Below, in pieces: positions 28,101 through 35,667 of a stretch of DNA of 43,672 bases. A model generated the notes under the pieces. The model had not been told where the DNA came from. It was given only the letters and a program-made list of their open reading frames with translations, and did no database searches. Origin of the DNA: Neisseria montereyensis. Lineage in GTDB: Bacteria > Pseudomonadota > Gammaproteobacteria > Burkholderiales > Neisseriaceae. The stretch covers positions 1 to 43,672 of the forward strand of contig NZ_JANUXW010000014.1 of NCBI RefSeq assembly GCF_024834045.1. Direction: 5' to 3'. Position 1 is the first letter of the stretch, and each line of letters starts with the position of its first letter. Made by a program: the position numbers and the translations under genes.

Positions 28101-30736
28101 ATCGAATAATTACCGCTAGCCTCCGAACTGGCACCGATTGCATTCGAAATACGGCCGAGGGATAGTGTACGGCTACCGATACTGACTGACGAATCTTGAT
28201 AAGCAATGGCGCGACTACCCAAGGCAACGGCATTGTTTGCCGATACTTTTGTTCTATCCGTTAGCTTCACATCAGCGGGAACACCGCTTAAACCGGTAGG
28301 ACTATTGGCATAGGTACCAATCACCACATTAAAGGTACCTTTGGATTCTGCTGCGGCATCCGTACCCATAACGATATTATTATTCGGTGCATCCGCCTCC
28401 CGCAATGCACCGTCACCAATAGCAATATTGCGCCCCTCCGATGCAACGTTCACCACATTCAAACCAGCACGGCGACCTATGGAAATATCCCAATCCGAAT
28501 TGGCTGTCGCTTGCTGACCGATAGCAATCGCCTGATTATCCAAAGCTTGGGCACGGTCACCCAAGGCAACTGCCGAACCGGACATCGCTTTCGCATCGGA
28601 GCCTGCCGCCAAAGAAGCATCGCCTGCCGCCTGAGCGTTTACACCGGCAGCTACCGCATAAAGGCCGGTGGCGCCTGCTTTATCGCGGTTGTTACCTAAG
28701 TTTGTGGTTGCATCACCATCGGCTTGCGTACCATGCGCATTGCCTTCGTTTACATGGACATAACCTTTCAGCTGATCTTGTGCTTTTTGTATTTGTGCCT
28801 GTGTTCTTCCGATAACAATCGCCAATTGCGATCCATTGATGGCATCGGTGGAATCTTTACTAATATTGCCGGGTGCCACATGTTTGATTTGACGCTCAAA
28901 GCCTACAGAGCCAACCGAAACCTGATCGCCAGTACTCAAGTTTTCGCTTCCTCCGGCAAATCCTTTATAGGAAACCGTACCAACTACTGTGCCATCCTCA
29001 TCCAAGCTTTGAACGGTGGCATCTTGTATATATACGGCATCTTCTTCTGTTTTCGAACCCGCACCCAAAGCAACCGAGCCGTCTTTTAATGCTTTAGCAC
29101 CGACACCTAAGGCAACTGATGCAATACCTTTTGATTCTGAAAATGTACCAAATGCTGTCGATAAATGCCCTGTGGCCAATGTTCTCACACCCACCGCAAC
29201 CGCAGCATCTCCACGGGCTTCAGTATTGGAATATTCCCCAGATTGAATTTCCACACCCGTTAAATCATTTAATTTTTGAGTGGCTTCTGCATTCTCAGTA
29301 GCAATCTTATCCAAATCATCACCACCGATAGCAATACTTGAATTACCATTGGCATCAACGTTACCACCAATGGCGATTGATTGGTCGCCTCTGGCATTGG
29401 CACCTGTTCCGGCTTGATTTCCGCTACCGACCGCTACACTTTGATTACCTTTCGCATAAGCATAAGATCCCAATGCGGTTGATTTACCTCCTTCTGCATT
29501 TGCTTCATCACCTAAAGCCGTTGCATCACCAACAGTTCCGGTTCTTGCTCTACGGCCAATAGCAGTAGCCCTATACCCTCCGGCATGGGCTTGAAAACCT
29601 ACTGCCAATGCTTCCGCATGAGTCGCATTAGCACCTGCACCAAAGGCAGATGCATTTGCCCCTGCTGCACTGGCATCTGCACCAACAGCAATGGTTTTAA
29701 CATTAGTGGCTGCAGCAGCATTACCTATAGCAACGGCGTAATCCCTAGTTGCTCGTGCGGTCGAACCTTGGGCAATCGTACGCGATGCTGTTGATTCTGA
29801 AGCAACACCAAAAGCCATTGCATATTCACCTGTAGCACGGGCACCATTTCCCACCCCTATAGCACGCTCTCCTCTTGCTGCAGCCCCATCACCAATAGCG
29901 ATTGCACTTAGGCCGCCTGTGTTGGCATCATTACCTAAAGCAACCGTACTACCGCCATAAGCCACGCTTCCATTACCGATGGCAACATCGTTTAGGCCTG
30001 TTTGCACCTGCCCCGCTTTATTAACACCTGCTCGTGAAACATTACCGATGGCGATACTGTTTGTTCCCTTTGCATTGGATTCAACACCGGCAGCAATTGC
30101 ATTTTCAGCACTTGCAATCGCACGGCGGCCAATTGCAATCGCTTGTTCAGCGGTGCCTTCCGCCGCATTACCAATCGCCAGGCTATCATCACCTGATGCC
30201 TTGGTGGCCACATTACTGGCACCAATGGCTATTGAAGCCACACCGTTATTTGCTTTTTCGCCCAAAGTAGCTTCCGAGCCAATAACAAATTTGCCGTTAT
30301 TATTGGCCGCACCACCCAAACCAAGTTCGCCATTGGTAACATGCAGTGGGCCGCTCATGGTCATGCCGACTTTGCCGTCTTGGTTATAAAACAATGCCTG
30401 GTTTGTTTGGTTTGCCTTATTAGCGGGGGAGCAATTCGCAGCACTATTTTTACCAGCAATATTGCCACTGTTGCCATTTTCATTAATATATACACATGAG
30501 TTATCATCATTATCATTAAAATAAACATTCGTATTGCCCGCAAAAGCTTGGCTGCCAATAGCCAATAACATAAACGGAAGCATACGCAAAGTTGCTTTCA
30601 GCCCTATACCACTCCCTCTACGGGCAGCACCTTCTTCCCGGCTACCGGCCGGCTTCCCTTTGGCATTTTCAATTTCGGAAACCGCCACCCATGCACCTAA
30701 TGATTCATTCCAAATACTGCGATAACTTTTATTCAT
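19154..30736 (-). CDS. Giant trimeric autotransporter adhesin (YadA-like, ESPR signal peptide)
   Basis: 3860 residues, a surface fibre secreted by the type Vc route. An extended signal peptide (ESPR, MNKSYRSIWNESLGAWVAVSE) precedes a hydrophobic core ending AFA at residue 66. Two N-terminal cysteines (in DDNSC and AANCSP) follow. YadA-type head repeats (AIAIG, SVALG and relatives) fill about 150-610 and 690-1020, each block followed by DAINGSQL/DAVNVAQL necks. A very long stalk follows, built from repeated AGWNLTAQG, GDTTVNNDGVKVG and TDAVNVSQLKPL modules. A third head block (AYATAIGYQ to SVVLGDQ) lies close to the membrane at about 3570-3720. The C-terminal YadA anchor (about 3770-3860, KSMMAISGSSYRGQSAYAVGYS) ends in aromatic W, suiting BAM insertion. 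Stalk repeats are nearly identical in DNA. DUS copies encode S-D-G within it. The ligand is unknown. Confidence 0.97.
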   Translation of the reverse strand: MNKSYRSIWNESLGAWVAVSEIENAKGKPAGSREEGAARRGSGIGLKATLRMLPFMLLAIGSQAFAGNTNVYFNDNDDNSCVYINENGNSGNIAGKNSAANCSPANKANQTNQALFYNQDGKVGMTMSGPLHVTNGELGLGGAANNNGKFVIGSEATLGEKANNGVASIAIGASNVATKASGDDSLAIGNAAEGTAEQAIAIGRRAIASAENAIAAGVESNAKGTNSIAIGNVSRAGVNKAGQVQTGLNDVAIGNGSVAYGGSTVALGNDANTGGLSAIAIGDGAAARGERAIGVGNGARATGEYAMAFGVASESTASRTIAQGSTARATRDYAVAIGNAAAATNVKTIAVGADASAAGANASAFGAGANATHAEALAVGFQAHAGGYRATAIGRRARTGTVGDATALGDEANAEGGKSTALGSYAYAKGNQSVAVGSGNQAGTGANARGDQSIAIGGNVDANGNSSIAIGGDDLDKIATENAEATQKLNDLTGVEIQSGEYSNTEARGDAAVAVGVRTLATGHLSTAFGTFSESKGIASVALGVGAKALKDGSVALGAGSKTEEDAVYIQDATVQSLDEDGTVVGTVSYKGFAGGSENLSTGDQVSVGSVGFERQIKHVAPGNISKDSTDAINGSQLAIVIGRTQAQIQKAQDQLKGYVHVNEGNAHGTQADGDATTNLGNNRDKAGATGLYAVAAGVNAQAAGDASLAAGSDAKAMSGSAVALGDRAQALDNQAIAIGQQATANSDWDISIGRRAGLNVVNVASEGRNIAIGDGALREADAPNNNIVMGTDAAAESKGTFNVVIGTYANSPTGLSGVPADVKLTDRTKVSANNAVALGSRAIAYQDSSVSIGSRTLSLGRISNAIGASSEASGNYSIAQGYAAKATGTSSIAIGAAQNVNNKTQATAHYAVAIGSVDTQASGLSSLALGHGAQASASNAIAEGKSSRASMESNIAIGNGAQATTKTGALAIGKNSAASGGDSVALGTDSSSTHTGTVAVGKNASASLEDGAAIGSMSRTEVNKGVIGADPLSAAVDKSGNEWTATTAAVAVGDVAGGITRQITAVAAGTNDTDAVNVAQLKTVANHTKNLGDSLVDKLGGNAVINDQGQGTITMSNIGGTGEDSIDAAIKSVRESSAAGWNLSAQGENESNVAPKGKVDLSNTDNNIDISKPADSNNVTFNLAKNITVDQVNAGTGDNAVVIGNDGVQVGGATYINKDGLNANDKAVSNVAAGTQDEDAVNVSQLKEAVKALGGEAAVNADGSVKAPVYNIVKNDGNTEQVGNVGDALTLLNNEVKNPLSFVGDNDTETVTRKLGEQLAVKGGADQNNLSEGNIGVVGSAADNSLTVKLAKNINLGDTGSVQTGETKVDNNGVTITPADGSAPVSLTSDGLNNGDNVISGVAEGVSDTDAVNKAQLDKAAAKAANKVAAGKNIAVEEATNQDGSTTYTVKTKDEVEFNRVAVGDTVINKDSGDIVGLKNTALGKPEFANAGRAATEEQLNAAQDNLKTVLGGNAENTNGNITMSNIGDTGADNINDAIKSVRETANAGWNLTAQGKNSSNVAPNDTVDLKNTDGNIVISKTDQSNDVTFELADDITVNQVTAGTGDSAVVIGNDGVQVGGNTYIDKDGLNANDKVVKNVAVGKDDTDAVNVSQLKPLAKALGTQIDPTTGTVTDPSFVVTKADGSKYDGTPTIQGALDNIGTEIQKPITFAGDGGDADKFERTLGSQVNLKGGADKTKLSDNNIGVISDGQDTLDIKLSKELTNLTSADFVDAAGNSSKVSGDGITITPANGKPVSLTSNGLDNGGNVISGVAEGKKGTDAVNKDQLDAAAAKAANKVAAGKNIAVEEATNQDGSTTYTVKTKDEVEFNRVAVGDTVINKDSGDIVGLKNTALGKPEFANAGRAATEEQLNAAQDNLKTVLGGNAENTNGNITMSNIGDTGADNINDAIKSVRETANAGWNLTAQGKNSSNVAPNDTVDLNNQDGNIVISKEADSDNVTFDLAKEIDVDSLTAGDTTVNNDGVKVGDNTALTSDGLTVKDDAAGKTVKLTANGLDNGNNAITNVAVGKADTDAVNVSQLKPLAKALGTQIDPTTGTVTDPSFVVTKADGSKYDGTPTIQGALDNIGAEIQKPITFAGDGGDADKFERTLGSQVNLKGGADKTKLSDNNIGVISDGNDTLDIKLSKELTNLTSADFVDAAGNSSKVSGDGITITPANGKPVSLTSNGLDNGGNVISGVAEGVNDTDAVNKAQLDKAAAKAANKVAAGKNIAVEEATNQDGSTTYTVKTKDEVEFNRVAVGDTVIDKDSGDIVGLKNTGLGGDTFAKNKRAATEEQLNTAQDNLKTVLGGNAENTNGNITMSNIGDTGADNINDAIKSVRETANTGWNLTAQGKNSSNVAPNDTVDLNNQDGNIVISKEADSDNVTFDLAKEIDVDSLTAGDTTVNNDGVKVGDNTALTSDGLTVKDDAAGKTVKLTANGLDNGNNAITNVASGKNNTDAVNVSQLKPMVQALGMNVDPNNGTVSAPSFVVSKVDGTSYDGVNTVQAALNHIGTEVRRPIHFTGNIGNVSRKGDETLNIQGGLSDSAAASDKNIRTKIDGETMSIELAEAPRFGNVTINDNGKISGLEAATVAAGSKEAVNGSQLYKQGKGVESIIGGQTAYNPDNGTYTNADIGGTGEDNVNDAIAAVRDSATAGWNLTAQGQNESNVAPNDTVDLNNADGNIVITKKADSDDVTFDLAKAVKVDSLTAGDTTVNNDGVKVGDNTALTSDGLTIKDAASGQTVSLTDKGLNNGGKVISGVANGLVEKGSQEAVNGDQLFAVDQKAAANTDALNRGLDFAGNSGNFNRKLGERVTVKGGLDNTAAASDDNIRTVADSTGNIQVLLADAPTFKGKLTAQGLDAGGQKITGVKDGEDAGDAVNIAQLQRALENQAITQQLLVHANSPFSYVNSKGELLARQVDNQGNEHFVKVEDGSEYTEKDITISALNPVDPQTAVPTVVGNIADGKNANDAVNVSQLKNVVKSLGGGAEVNPDGSIKDPVYNITKNNGGNETVNNIGDALGLLNDEINKPLVFVGDNNDVKVERKLDTELAVKGGATGTLTDNNIGVAGNADDNSLEVKLAENINLGSNGSVTTGQTVLNNDGVKVGDNVALTSDGLKAGDVNITYAGIDAGNKKITGVKAGENATDAVNKAQLDAVQAAASNKVTVGKNLTAKEVKNADGSLTYNVATADDVAFDSVTAGQGDNQVLLDNKGVNVGGNTYLSDKGVNANNKKVVNVAKGDIAEDSTDAVNGSQLYQTADSVTKLLGGNAKLSPDGSVNMTDIGGTGANNINDAIQSLNRTVAGTKETVSAGDNIVVEKTVKAGGATDYVVSTAKDLNVDSVTAGNTVVNDNGLSIANGPSVTVNGLDAGDKKVTNVANGEISATSKDAVNGSQLYQAYQVLGGSNTSINTKDAPAGNGPNGTTPAGTVTTVVTNPDGSQTTTTETNQKVAVSTDKGGNEYTLTTYNVEGQNTYVTNDVIQAIGKMNEQGIKFFHTNDGEVKPVVQGNNQEDSSASGAYATAIGYQTSASGKGSLALGNTYTVVDQNGNVVQDSNGQAQTQRTQAIGVNAVAIGSGAQANETNTIAIGTGNIVNGKNSGAIGDPSIINGENTYSVGNNNKVNSSNTFVLGNNVTQTMDNSVVLGDQSAATEIHTTAKGGNYTYAGVNDANVAGVQDVKGVVSVGSEGQTRQVQNVAAGVVSQNSTDAINGSQLYHTNAAINAVGNHVVNMGNQLNQKIEDVETRANAGTASAMAVAGLPQAYLPGKSMMAISGSSYRGQSAYAVGYSSISDNGNWVIKGTATGNSRGHYGATAGVGYQW
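23271..25820 (-). repeat. Two tandem near-identical 1275-bp repeats in the adhesin stalk
   Basis: Copy 1 spans about 23271-24545 and copy 2 about 24546-25820 (the phase is arbitrary); the same landmarks recur at an offset of exactly 1275 bases (425 codons). Differences are scattered single bases plus one short block near 23750/25020 (TGLGGDTFAKNK against TALGKPEFANAG). A third partial copy follows at about 26020-26500 at an offset of 1233. Each full unit contains DUS cores. Confidence 0.93.
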
Positions 30737-30792
30737 GATTCTTCTCTCTGTGATTAAAGATTGCTATGCTTTCCCTATTTATTCAAAAAGTG

Positions 30793-30829
30793 ATTATCTG
30801 CTACATGACAAAACTGACAATTATTGTCA
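30793..30829 (-). promoter_or_regulatory. Adhesin promoter with palindromic operator candidate
   Basis: On the minus strand: -35 TTGTCA (plus 30815-30820), 16-base spacer, -10 GATAAT (plus 30793-30798), predicted leader about 50 bases. A perfect 15-base dyad TGACAATTATTGTCA (30815-30829) overlaps the -35 box, a classic repressor position. Confidence 0.6.
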
Positions 30830-31134
30830 CTTGTAAGCAAAATACGTCTCATTGAAATAATTTTAAAAAATATAGTAAACACAATTACACTAATCATAAT
30901 TGTTAAGAAAATCATATATTTATGAATATATCATTATATTTTTAAAACTATTTTTAACACTAATTAAAAAAACATCTATGCTATACCATGCAATTTATAT
31001 GCCTTATTTTATTTTAAATAATAATTTTTATAATTAATATTTTGATAGGAACCATAAAAATTATGAATAATATTTAAAAATCAAATAGATAAATTTAGCC
31101 ACATAAAATATTTGAAATATATATGCCGAAATTC

Positions 31135-31176
31135 ATGTAATAGGCCGTCTGAAAATATTCAGACGGCCTATTACAT
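31135..31176. terminator. Extended DUS hairpin with 19-bp arms
   Basis: The DUS pair 31142-31153 / 31158-31169 is extended on both sides by complementary bases, giving perfect 19-bp arms (31135-31153 and 31158-31176) and a 4-base loop. It probably insulates the adhesin promoter from opp read-through. Confidence 0.75.
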
Positions 31177-31245
31177 AAAATTTAAATAAATTAACAATAA
31201 TCTTAACCTACTCTGATATGCATCACCCGGAATCAACACGCATAG

Positions 31246-31339
31246 GTCGGATACTGGTATCCGACAAAACGGTTGGCATGATGGGAATATTTAAGCATGG
31301 TGATGATGTACCCATGTCGGATTCGAGAATCCGACATGG
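31246..31339. repeat. Pair of GTCGGAT hairpins
   Basis: GTCGGATAC-TG-GTATCCGAC (31246-31265) and a 13-bp-arm version CCATGTCGGATTC (31312-31324) / GAATCCGACATGG (31327-31339), each with a two-base centre. They share a GTCGGAT core and look like copies of a small dispersed intergenic repeat. Confidence 0.6.
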
Positions 31340-31709
31340 ATTTTCGCAAAGTTCTCTTTATCTGAAATTGATCAACCCGTATCGTAATAAACACATAGCC
31401 AAACAGCTTTTAAAATACACTACGGTTACATACAGTCATCGCTTCCGATTATTTATCTTCCAATCAATCGTTTTTTTTTAAGTGCACTATAAATAGCGTT
31501 TAAACGGTTTCAGACGGCCTGCACCGTTGAATTCCGATGCGGATTGAGGGGTAGCGGTTGTATCCGAATATAAAAACAGGCGGATAGATTCCGCCTATGT
31601 ATAAATGGATGGGATGGCAGGCGGAATAGGCCGCGGTTGCGGATTACCGCCTGTATTGAAAGTTTGTGATTAAAAATGCGTTTTCAGACGGCCTGTCGGC
31701 CGCCGTTTA

Positions 31710-32696
31710 TTATGCCGCTTTGTTTTTCAAACAAGCGGTAAAGTGGGAGCCCTGCCCCAACCATTGCGGCTTGCTTTGCGCACAATCGCCGTCGGCCTGC
31801 GGGCAGCGGGTGCGGAAAACGCAACCGCTGGGCGGATTTATCGGACTGGGCAGGTCGCCGGGCAAAAGCTGTATTACCTTATTGCGCTCTGCTTCAGGGT
31901 CGGGCAGCGGTACGGCCGACATTAACGCGCGGGTATAGGGATGGGCGGGCTGTCCGTAAACTTCGCTATCGGTACCCAACTCAACGGCATTGCCCAAATA
32001 CATCACCAACACCCGATCGGAAATGTGTTTCACCACCGATAAATCGTGGGCGATAAAAATCAGCGTCAGCCCCATTTCTTGTTGCACTTCTTTAAGCAGA
32101 TTAACCACTTGCGCCTGTATCGATACATCCAATGCCGATACGGGTTCGTCGCAAATAATCAGCTTCGGCTTCAGTATCAGCGCGCGGGCAATACCGATAC
32201 GCTGGCACTGGCCGCCTGAAAACTCGTGCGGATAACGGTTAATCAAATCGGGCAGCAGGCCGACTTTTATCATCATTTCCTTAACCAGCCGCTCGGTTTC
32301 GGCTTTGCCGTATTGCGGGTGAAACGTTTTCAGCGGCTCGGCAATGATTTCGCCGATGGTCATACGCGGATTGAGCGACGCCAGCGGATCTTGGAATATC
32401 ATTTGGATTTCACGCCGTTTTTCGCGCAAAGCCTTGGCCGAAAGCGTGGTTAACTCTTCGTTTTCCCATAAAATACTGCCGCTTTTGGCTTTCACCAAGC
32501 CGATAACGGCACGGGCAAGCGTGGATTTGCCGCAGCCGGATTCACCGACAATACCGAGCGTTTCGCCGGCTTTTAAATCAAACGATACGCCGTCCACCGC
32601 TTTTAACGCCGCCGGTTTTTGCCAAAACCAAGCATTATCGGGTTTAACATCGAAGCTTACTTTTAAATCGCGTACCGATAACAAGGTTTCGCTCAT
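31710..32696 (-). CDS. oppF: Oligopeptide ABC transporter ATP-binding protein OppF
   Basis: 328 residues; one of two ATPases driving oligopeptide import. Walker [10 protein letters not shown] (51-59), signature [15 protein letters not shown], Walker [13 protein letters not shown], then a switch HD in [15 protein letters not shown]. The C-terminal oligopeptide/dipeptide extension carries a cysteine-rich segment ([14 protein letters not shown]). Its ATG overlaps the oppD stop by 4 bases (ATGA), so translation is coupled. It is the last gene of the operon. Confidence 0.95.
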   Translation of the reverse strand: MSETLLSVRDLKVSFDVKPDNAWFWQKPAALKAVDGVSFDLKAGETLGIVGESGCGKSTLARAVIGLVKAKSGSILWENEELTTLSAKALREKRREIQMIFQDPLASLNPRMTIGEIIAEPLKTFHPQYGKAETERLVKEMMIKVGLLPDLINRYPHEFSGGQCQRIGIARALILKPKLIICDEPVSALDVSIQAQVVNLLKEVQQEMGLTLIFIAHDLSVVKHISDRVLVMYLGNAVELGTDSEVYGQPAHPYTRALMSAVPLPDPEAERNKVIQLLPGDLPSPINPPSGCVFRTRCPQADGDCAQSKPQWLGQGSHFTACLKNKAA

Positions 32697-33679
32697 GCGC
32701 TTACTCCTTCCAAAGTTTCAGACGGCCTATGACAGGCGCGTTTGCGCTGCCCCGCCCAATTTTCCAATATCGGCTCTTCATGGCGGCAAATGTCTGCCAC
32801 ATAAGCGCAACGCTCTTGAAACGGGCAACCCGCAGGCAGGTGCGAAAGGTTGGGCGGATTGCCGGGTATGGTCGGCAGAATATCGGCATGGCCGTCCAAA
32901 CGCGGCACGGCACCGAGTAGGCCGATGGTATAGGGATGGGACGGACGGTAGAAAATATCATCGACACCGCCGTATTCCATCGTACGGCCGGCATACATCA
33001 CCAGCACTTGGTCGCAAATACCGGCCACCACGCCCAAATCGTGGGTAATCATAATAATCGTGGTACCGAAATCGCGTTTTAATTCTTCGAGCAGGGTCAT
33101 AATTTGCGCCTGTACGGTAACATCCAGTGCCGTGGTCGGTTCGTCGGCGATTAACAGTTTCGGGCGGCACAACAAGGCCATGGCAATCATCACCCGCTGG
33201 CGCATACCGCCGGAAAATTCGTGCGGATACATTTTGATGCGCTTTTGCGCTTCGGGGATTTTCACGGCTTCGAGCATACGCACCGATTCCGCCCACGCTT
33301 CTGCCTTGCCCATGCCTTTATGCAGGCGCAGCACTTCGGCGAGCTGGTCGCCCACCCGCATATAAGGATTGAGCGAAGTCATCGGGTCTTGGAAAATCAT
33401 GGCGATTTGGCGGGCACGGATGGCGTTCAAGGCTTTTTCGGTCAGGCCGAGAATATTGTCGCCGTTAAACCGCACAATCCCTTCCGCCTTACCGTTTTTG
33501 GCCAACAGCCCCATCATGGCAAAAGCGGTTTGCGACTTGCCCGAGCCGGATTCGCCGACAATCCCCAAGGTTTCGCCTTCGTATAAATCGAAGTTTAATT
33601 TATTGACGGCGGTCACCAATCCGTCTTCGGTTTGAAACCGCACTTCCAGATTTTCGACTTGTAATAATGGTGTGTTCAT
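32693..33679 (-). CDS. oppD: Oligopeptide ABC transporter ATP-binding protein OppD
   Basis: 328 residues. Walker A GESGSGKS (42-49), signature [15 protein letters not shown], Walker [13 protein letters not shown], switch histidine in [13 protein letters not shown]. The C-terminal extension with [14 protein letters not shown] is typical of peptide-transporter ATPases. It pairs with OppF as a heterodimeric motor. It is separated from oppC by a DUS hairpin and overlaps oppF by 4 bases. Confidence 0.95.
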   Translation of the reverse strand: MNTPLLQVENLEVRFQTEDGLVTAVNKLNFDLYEGETLGIVGESGSGKSQTAFAMMGLLAKNGKAEGIVRFNGDNILGLTEKALNAIRARQIAMIFQDPMTSLNPYMRVGDQLAEVLRLHKGMGKAEAWAESVRMLEAVKIPEAQKRIKMYPHEFSGGMRQRVMIAMALLCRPKLLIADEPTTALDVTVQAQIMTLLEELKRDFGTTIIMITHDLGVVAGICDQVLVMYAGRTMEYGGVDDIFYRPSHPYTIGLLGAVPRLDGHADILPTIPGNPPNLSHLPAGCPFQERCAYVADICRHEEPILENWAGQRKRACHRPSETLEGVSA

Positions 33680-33691
33680 TCGGTTTTCCTG

Positions 33692-33734
33692 TTCAGACGG
33701 CCTTATCTTTTAAAAAGCCAAAAGGCCGTCTGAA
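33692..33734 (-). terminator. DUS inverted pair between oppC and oppD (possible attenuator)
   Basis: TTCAGACGGCCT (33692-33703) and AGGCCGTCTGAA (33723-33734) with a 19-base loop between the oppC stop and the oppD start. It may lower expression of the ATPase genes relative to the permeases. Confidence 0.55.
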
Positions 33735-33752
33735 AACATAATATAGAAAGGT

Positions 33753-34667
33753 TTAGCGGTCTTTCGGATCGAGCGCATCGCGCAGGCCGTCGCCGATAAA
33801 GTTGAAGCAAAACAGGGTAATCACCAAAAACACCGCCGGCACCAACAACTGCCACGGCGCAATCTGCATGGTATTGGCGCCGTCTTGTAATAATGCGCCC
33901 CAGCTGGTCATCGGCTCTTGCACGCCCAAGCCCAAAAAGCTGAGAAACGATTCAAACAGAATCATGCCCGGCACCAGCAGCGAAGCATACACAACCACCA
34001 CCCCCAACACATTCGGCACAATATGGCGGAACACAATGCGGATATCCGACACCCCGCCCACATGCGCCGCTTCGATAAATTCTTTACGCTTCAGGCTTAA
34101 AGTCTGCCCGCGCACAATCCGTGCCACATCCAACCACGACACCATGCCGATAGCCACAAAAATAAACGCAAGGTTACGACCGAAAAACGTTACCAGCAAA
34201 ATCACAAAAAACATAAACGGAAAAGCATTGAGAATTTCCAAAAAGCGCATCATCAGCATATCGGTTTTGCCGCCGAAAAAACCCGACACCGCGCCGTAAA
34301 CTACGCCAATCACCACCGCCACCCACGCGCCGGCAATGCCGACCATCAGCGAAATGCGCCCGCCGATAGCCACACGGGTGAGCAAATCGCGCCCGAGCGA
34401 ATCGGTGCCGAAATAATGTCGGTTTTCAAACGAAGGCGGCGACTGCATCGAGCCCCAGTCGGTATAGTCGTAGGCAAACGGTGCCAACAGCGGCACGATA
34501 ATGACAAACAAACAGATAAACAGCAGAATCAGGCCGCTGGCCAAAGCGGCGCGGTTGCGGCGGAAACGCCGCCACGCATCCTGCCACAAGCTGCGGCCTT
34601 TAATATCGGGCGCGGCGTTGTCGAGTGCGGCAGCCAATGCGGCGGCCTGCTTTTTTTTGAACATCAT
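33753..34667 (-). CDS. oppC: Oligopeptide ABC transporter permease OppC
   Basis: 304 residues from the first of two adjacent ATGs (34665-34667 and 34662-34664), with AAAGG about 8 bases upstream. The frame extends further upstream but through the intergenic DUS hairpin, so the long form is rejected. An N-terminal OppC-type leader (WQDAWRRFRRNRAALAS) precedes about six membrane spans; the EAA loop is FIEAAHVGGVSDIRIVFRHIVPN, which contacts the ATPases. With OppB it forms the membrane channel. An A8 run sits in codons 4-6. Confidence 0.94.
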   Translation of the reverse strand: MMFKKKQAAALAAALDNAAPDIKGRSLWQDAWRRFRRNRAALASGLILLFICLFVIIVPLLAPFAYDYTDWGSMQSPPSFENRHYFGTDSLGRDLLTRVAIGGRISLMVGIAGAWVAVVIGVVYGAVSGFFGGKTDMLMMRFLEILNAFPFMFFVILLVTFFGRNLAFIFVAIGMVSWLDVARIVRGQTLSLKRKEFIEAAHVGGVSDIRIVFRHIVPNVLGVVVVYASLLVPGMILFESFLSFLGLGVQEPMTSWGALLQDGANTMQIAPWQLLVPAVFLVITLFCFNFIGDGLRDALDPKDR

Positions 34668-34708
34668 GGTTGTGCCTTTAAACAATATTATTTTTTTATA
34701 TACGGCAG

Positions 34709-34737
34709 AGGCCGTCTGAACACTTTTCAGACGGCCT
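34709..34737 (-). terminator. DUS hairpin between oppB and oppC (possible attenuator)
   Basis: AGGCCGTCTGAA (34709-34720) and TTCAGACGGCCT (34726-34737) with a 5-base loop, starting 9 bases after the oppB stop. On the minus strand the T-run is distant, so partial read-through is likely. Confidence 0.6.
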
Positions 34738-34746
34738 GATTCATTA

Positions 34747-35667
34747 TTAATACCGGATTTTCGGGTCGATAACCGCATAAAGAATATCGACCACCATATT
34801 AAAGATAATGGTGAGCACGCCCACCAAAATGGTTAGGCTCAACACCATGCCGTAATCGCGGTTGAGGGCGCCGTTTACAAAAAGCTGGCCGATACCGGGC
34901 AGGCCGAAAATGGTTTCAATCACAATCGAGCCGGTAATAATGCCCACAAAAGCAGGGCCGAGATAGGAAATCACCGGCAGCATGGCCGGGCGCAAAGCGT
35001 GTTTCCACACAATATAGCGGGTAGACAAACCTTTGGCGCGGGCGGTGCGGATAAACGGGCTATTCATCACTTCAATCATCGAACCGCGCGTAATCCGTGC
35101 GATGCTGGAAATATAGGCAAAGGCCAACGCCGCCACCGGCAACACCAGATTGGGCAACGCGCCGCCGTTCCAACCGCCGGCCGGCAGCCATTTCAGCCAC
35201 ACCCCAAACACCAACACCAGCAACGGCGCTTTCACAAAGCTGGGAATCACCACCCCTGTCATGGCCACGCCCATGGTGATGTAATCCAGCCATGAATTCT
35301 GCTTTAACGCCGCCAACACCCCGAGCGACACCCCCACCACAAACGCAATCACAAACGCATAAAAACCGATTTCGAGCGACACGGGAAACGCCTGCGACAG
35401 CAGTTCGTTCACGGTATAGTCTTTATATTTGAAAGAAGGGCCGAAATCGCCGTGCGCCAATTGCTTGAGATAGTCGGCATATTGCAGCCAGATGGGATCG
35501 TTGAGGTGATATTTGGCTTCGATATTGGCCAATACCGCCGGCGGCAGGTTGCGCTCGCCGGTAAACGGGCTGCCCGGAGCCAGCCGCATCATAAAAAAAG
35601 ACACCGTAATCAATACCAGCAGCGTGGGAATGGCTTCCAGTATGCGGCGGATAATAAATCGGAACAT
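34747..35667 (-). CDS. oppB: Oligopeptide ABC transporter permease OppB
   Basis: 306 residues, inner membrane, about six spans. It starts MFRFIIRRILEAIPTLLVL and contains APGSPF, both typical of OppB/DppB. The EAA loop is RTARAKGLSTRYIVWKHALRPAMLPV. It ends DPKIRY, as OppB proteins do. It forms the peptide channel with OppC. It lies 227 bases downstream of oppA, a larger gap than elsewhere in the operon. Confidence 0.95.
   Translation of the reverse strand: MFRFIIRRILEAIPTLLVLITVSFFMMRLAPGSPFTGERNLPPAVLANIEAKYHLNDPIWLQYADYLKQLAHGDFGPSFKYKDYTVNELLSQAFPVSLEIGFYAFVIAFVVGVSLGVLAALKQNSWLDYITMGVAMTGVVIPSFVKAPLLVLVFGVWLKWLPAGGWNGGALPNLVLPVAALAFAYISSIARITRGSMIEVMNSPFIRTARAKGLSTRYIVWKHALRPAMLPVISYLGPAFVGIITGSIVIETIFGLPGIGQLFVNGALNRDYGMVLSLTILVGVLTIIFNMVVDILYAVIDPKIRY

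Larger units (their letters stand above)
30831..31709. other. Gene-free AT-rich region between oppF and the adhesin gene
   Basis: 30870-31140 is extremely A/T rich. It is followed by a DUS hairpin, two GTCGGAT hairpins, a T9 tract (31471-31479), a single DUS near 31510, GGCGGA/TCCGCC hairpins (31578-31596 and about 31619-31655) and a final DUS (about 31682-31693). An open frame at 31218-31481 has no family features and overlaps the hairpins, so it is not called. The 3' end of the opp transcript and upstream adhesin control probably lie here. Confidence 0.65.

Noticed and set aside
20129-30725. Many plus-strand frames over the adhesin
   Set aside because: They are antisense shadows that recur with the adhesin's own repeats (for example at 23978 and 25179) and lack any domain.
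31218-31481. 87-codon frame between opp and the adhesin (plus)
   Set aside because: It is mostly made of palindromic hairpin DNA and a T9 tract and has no protein-like features.
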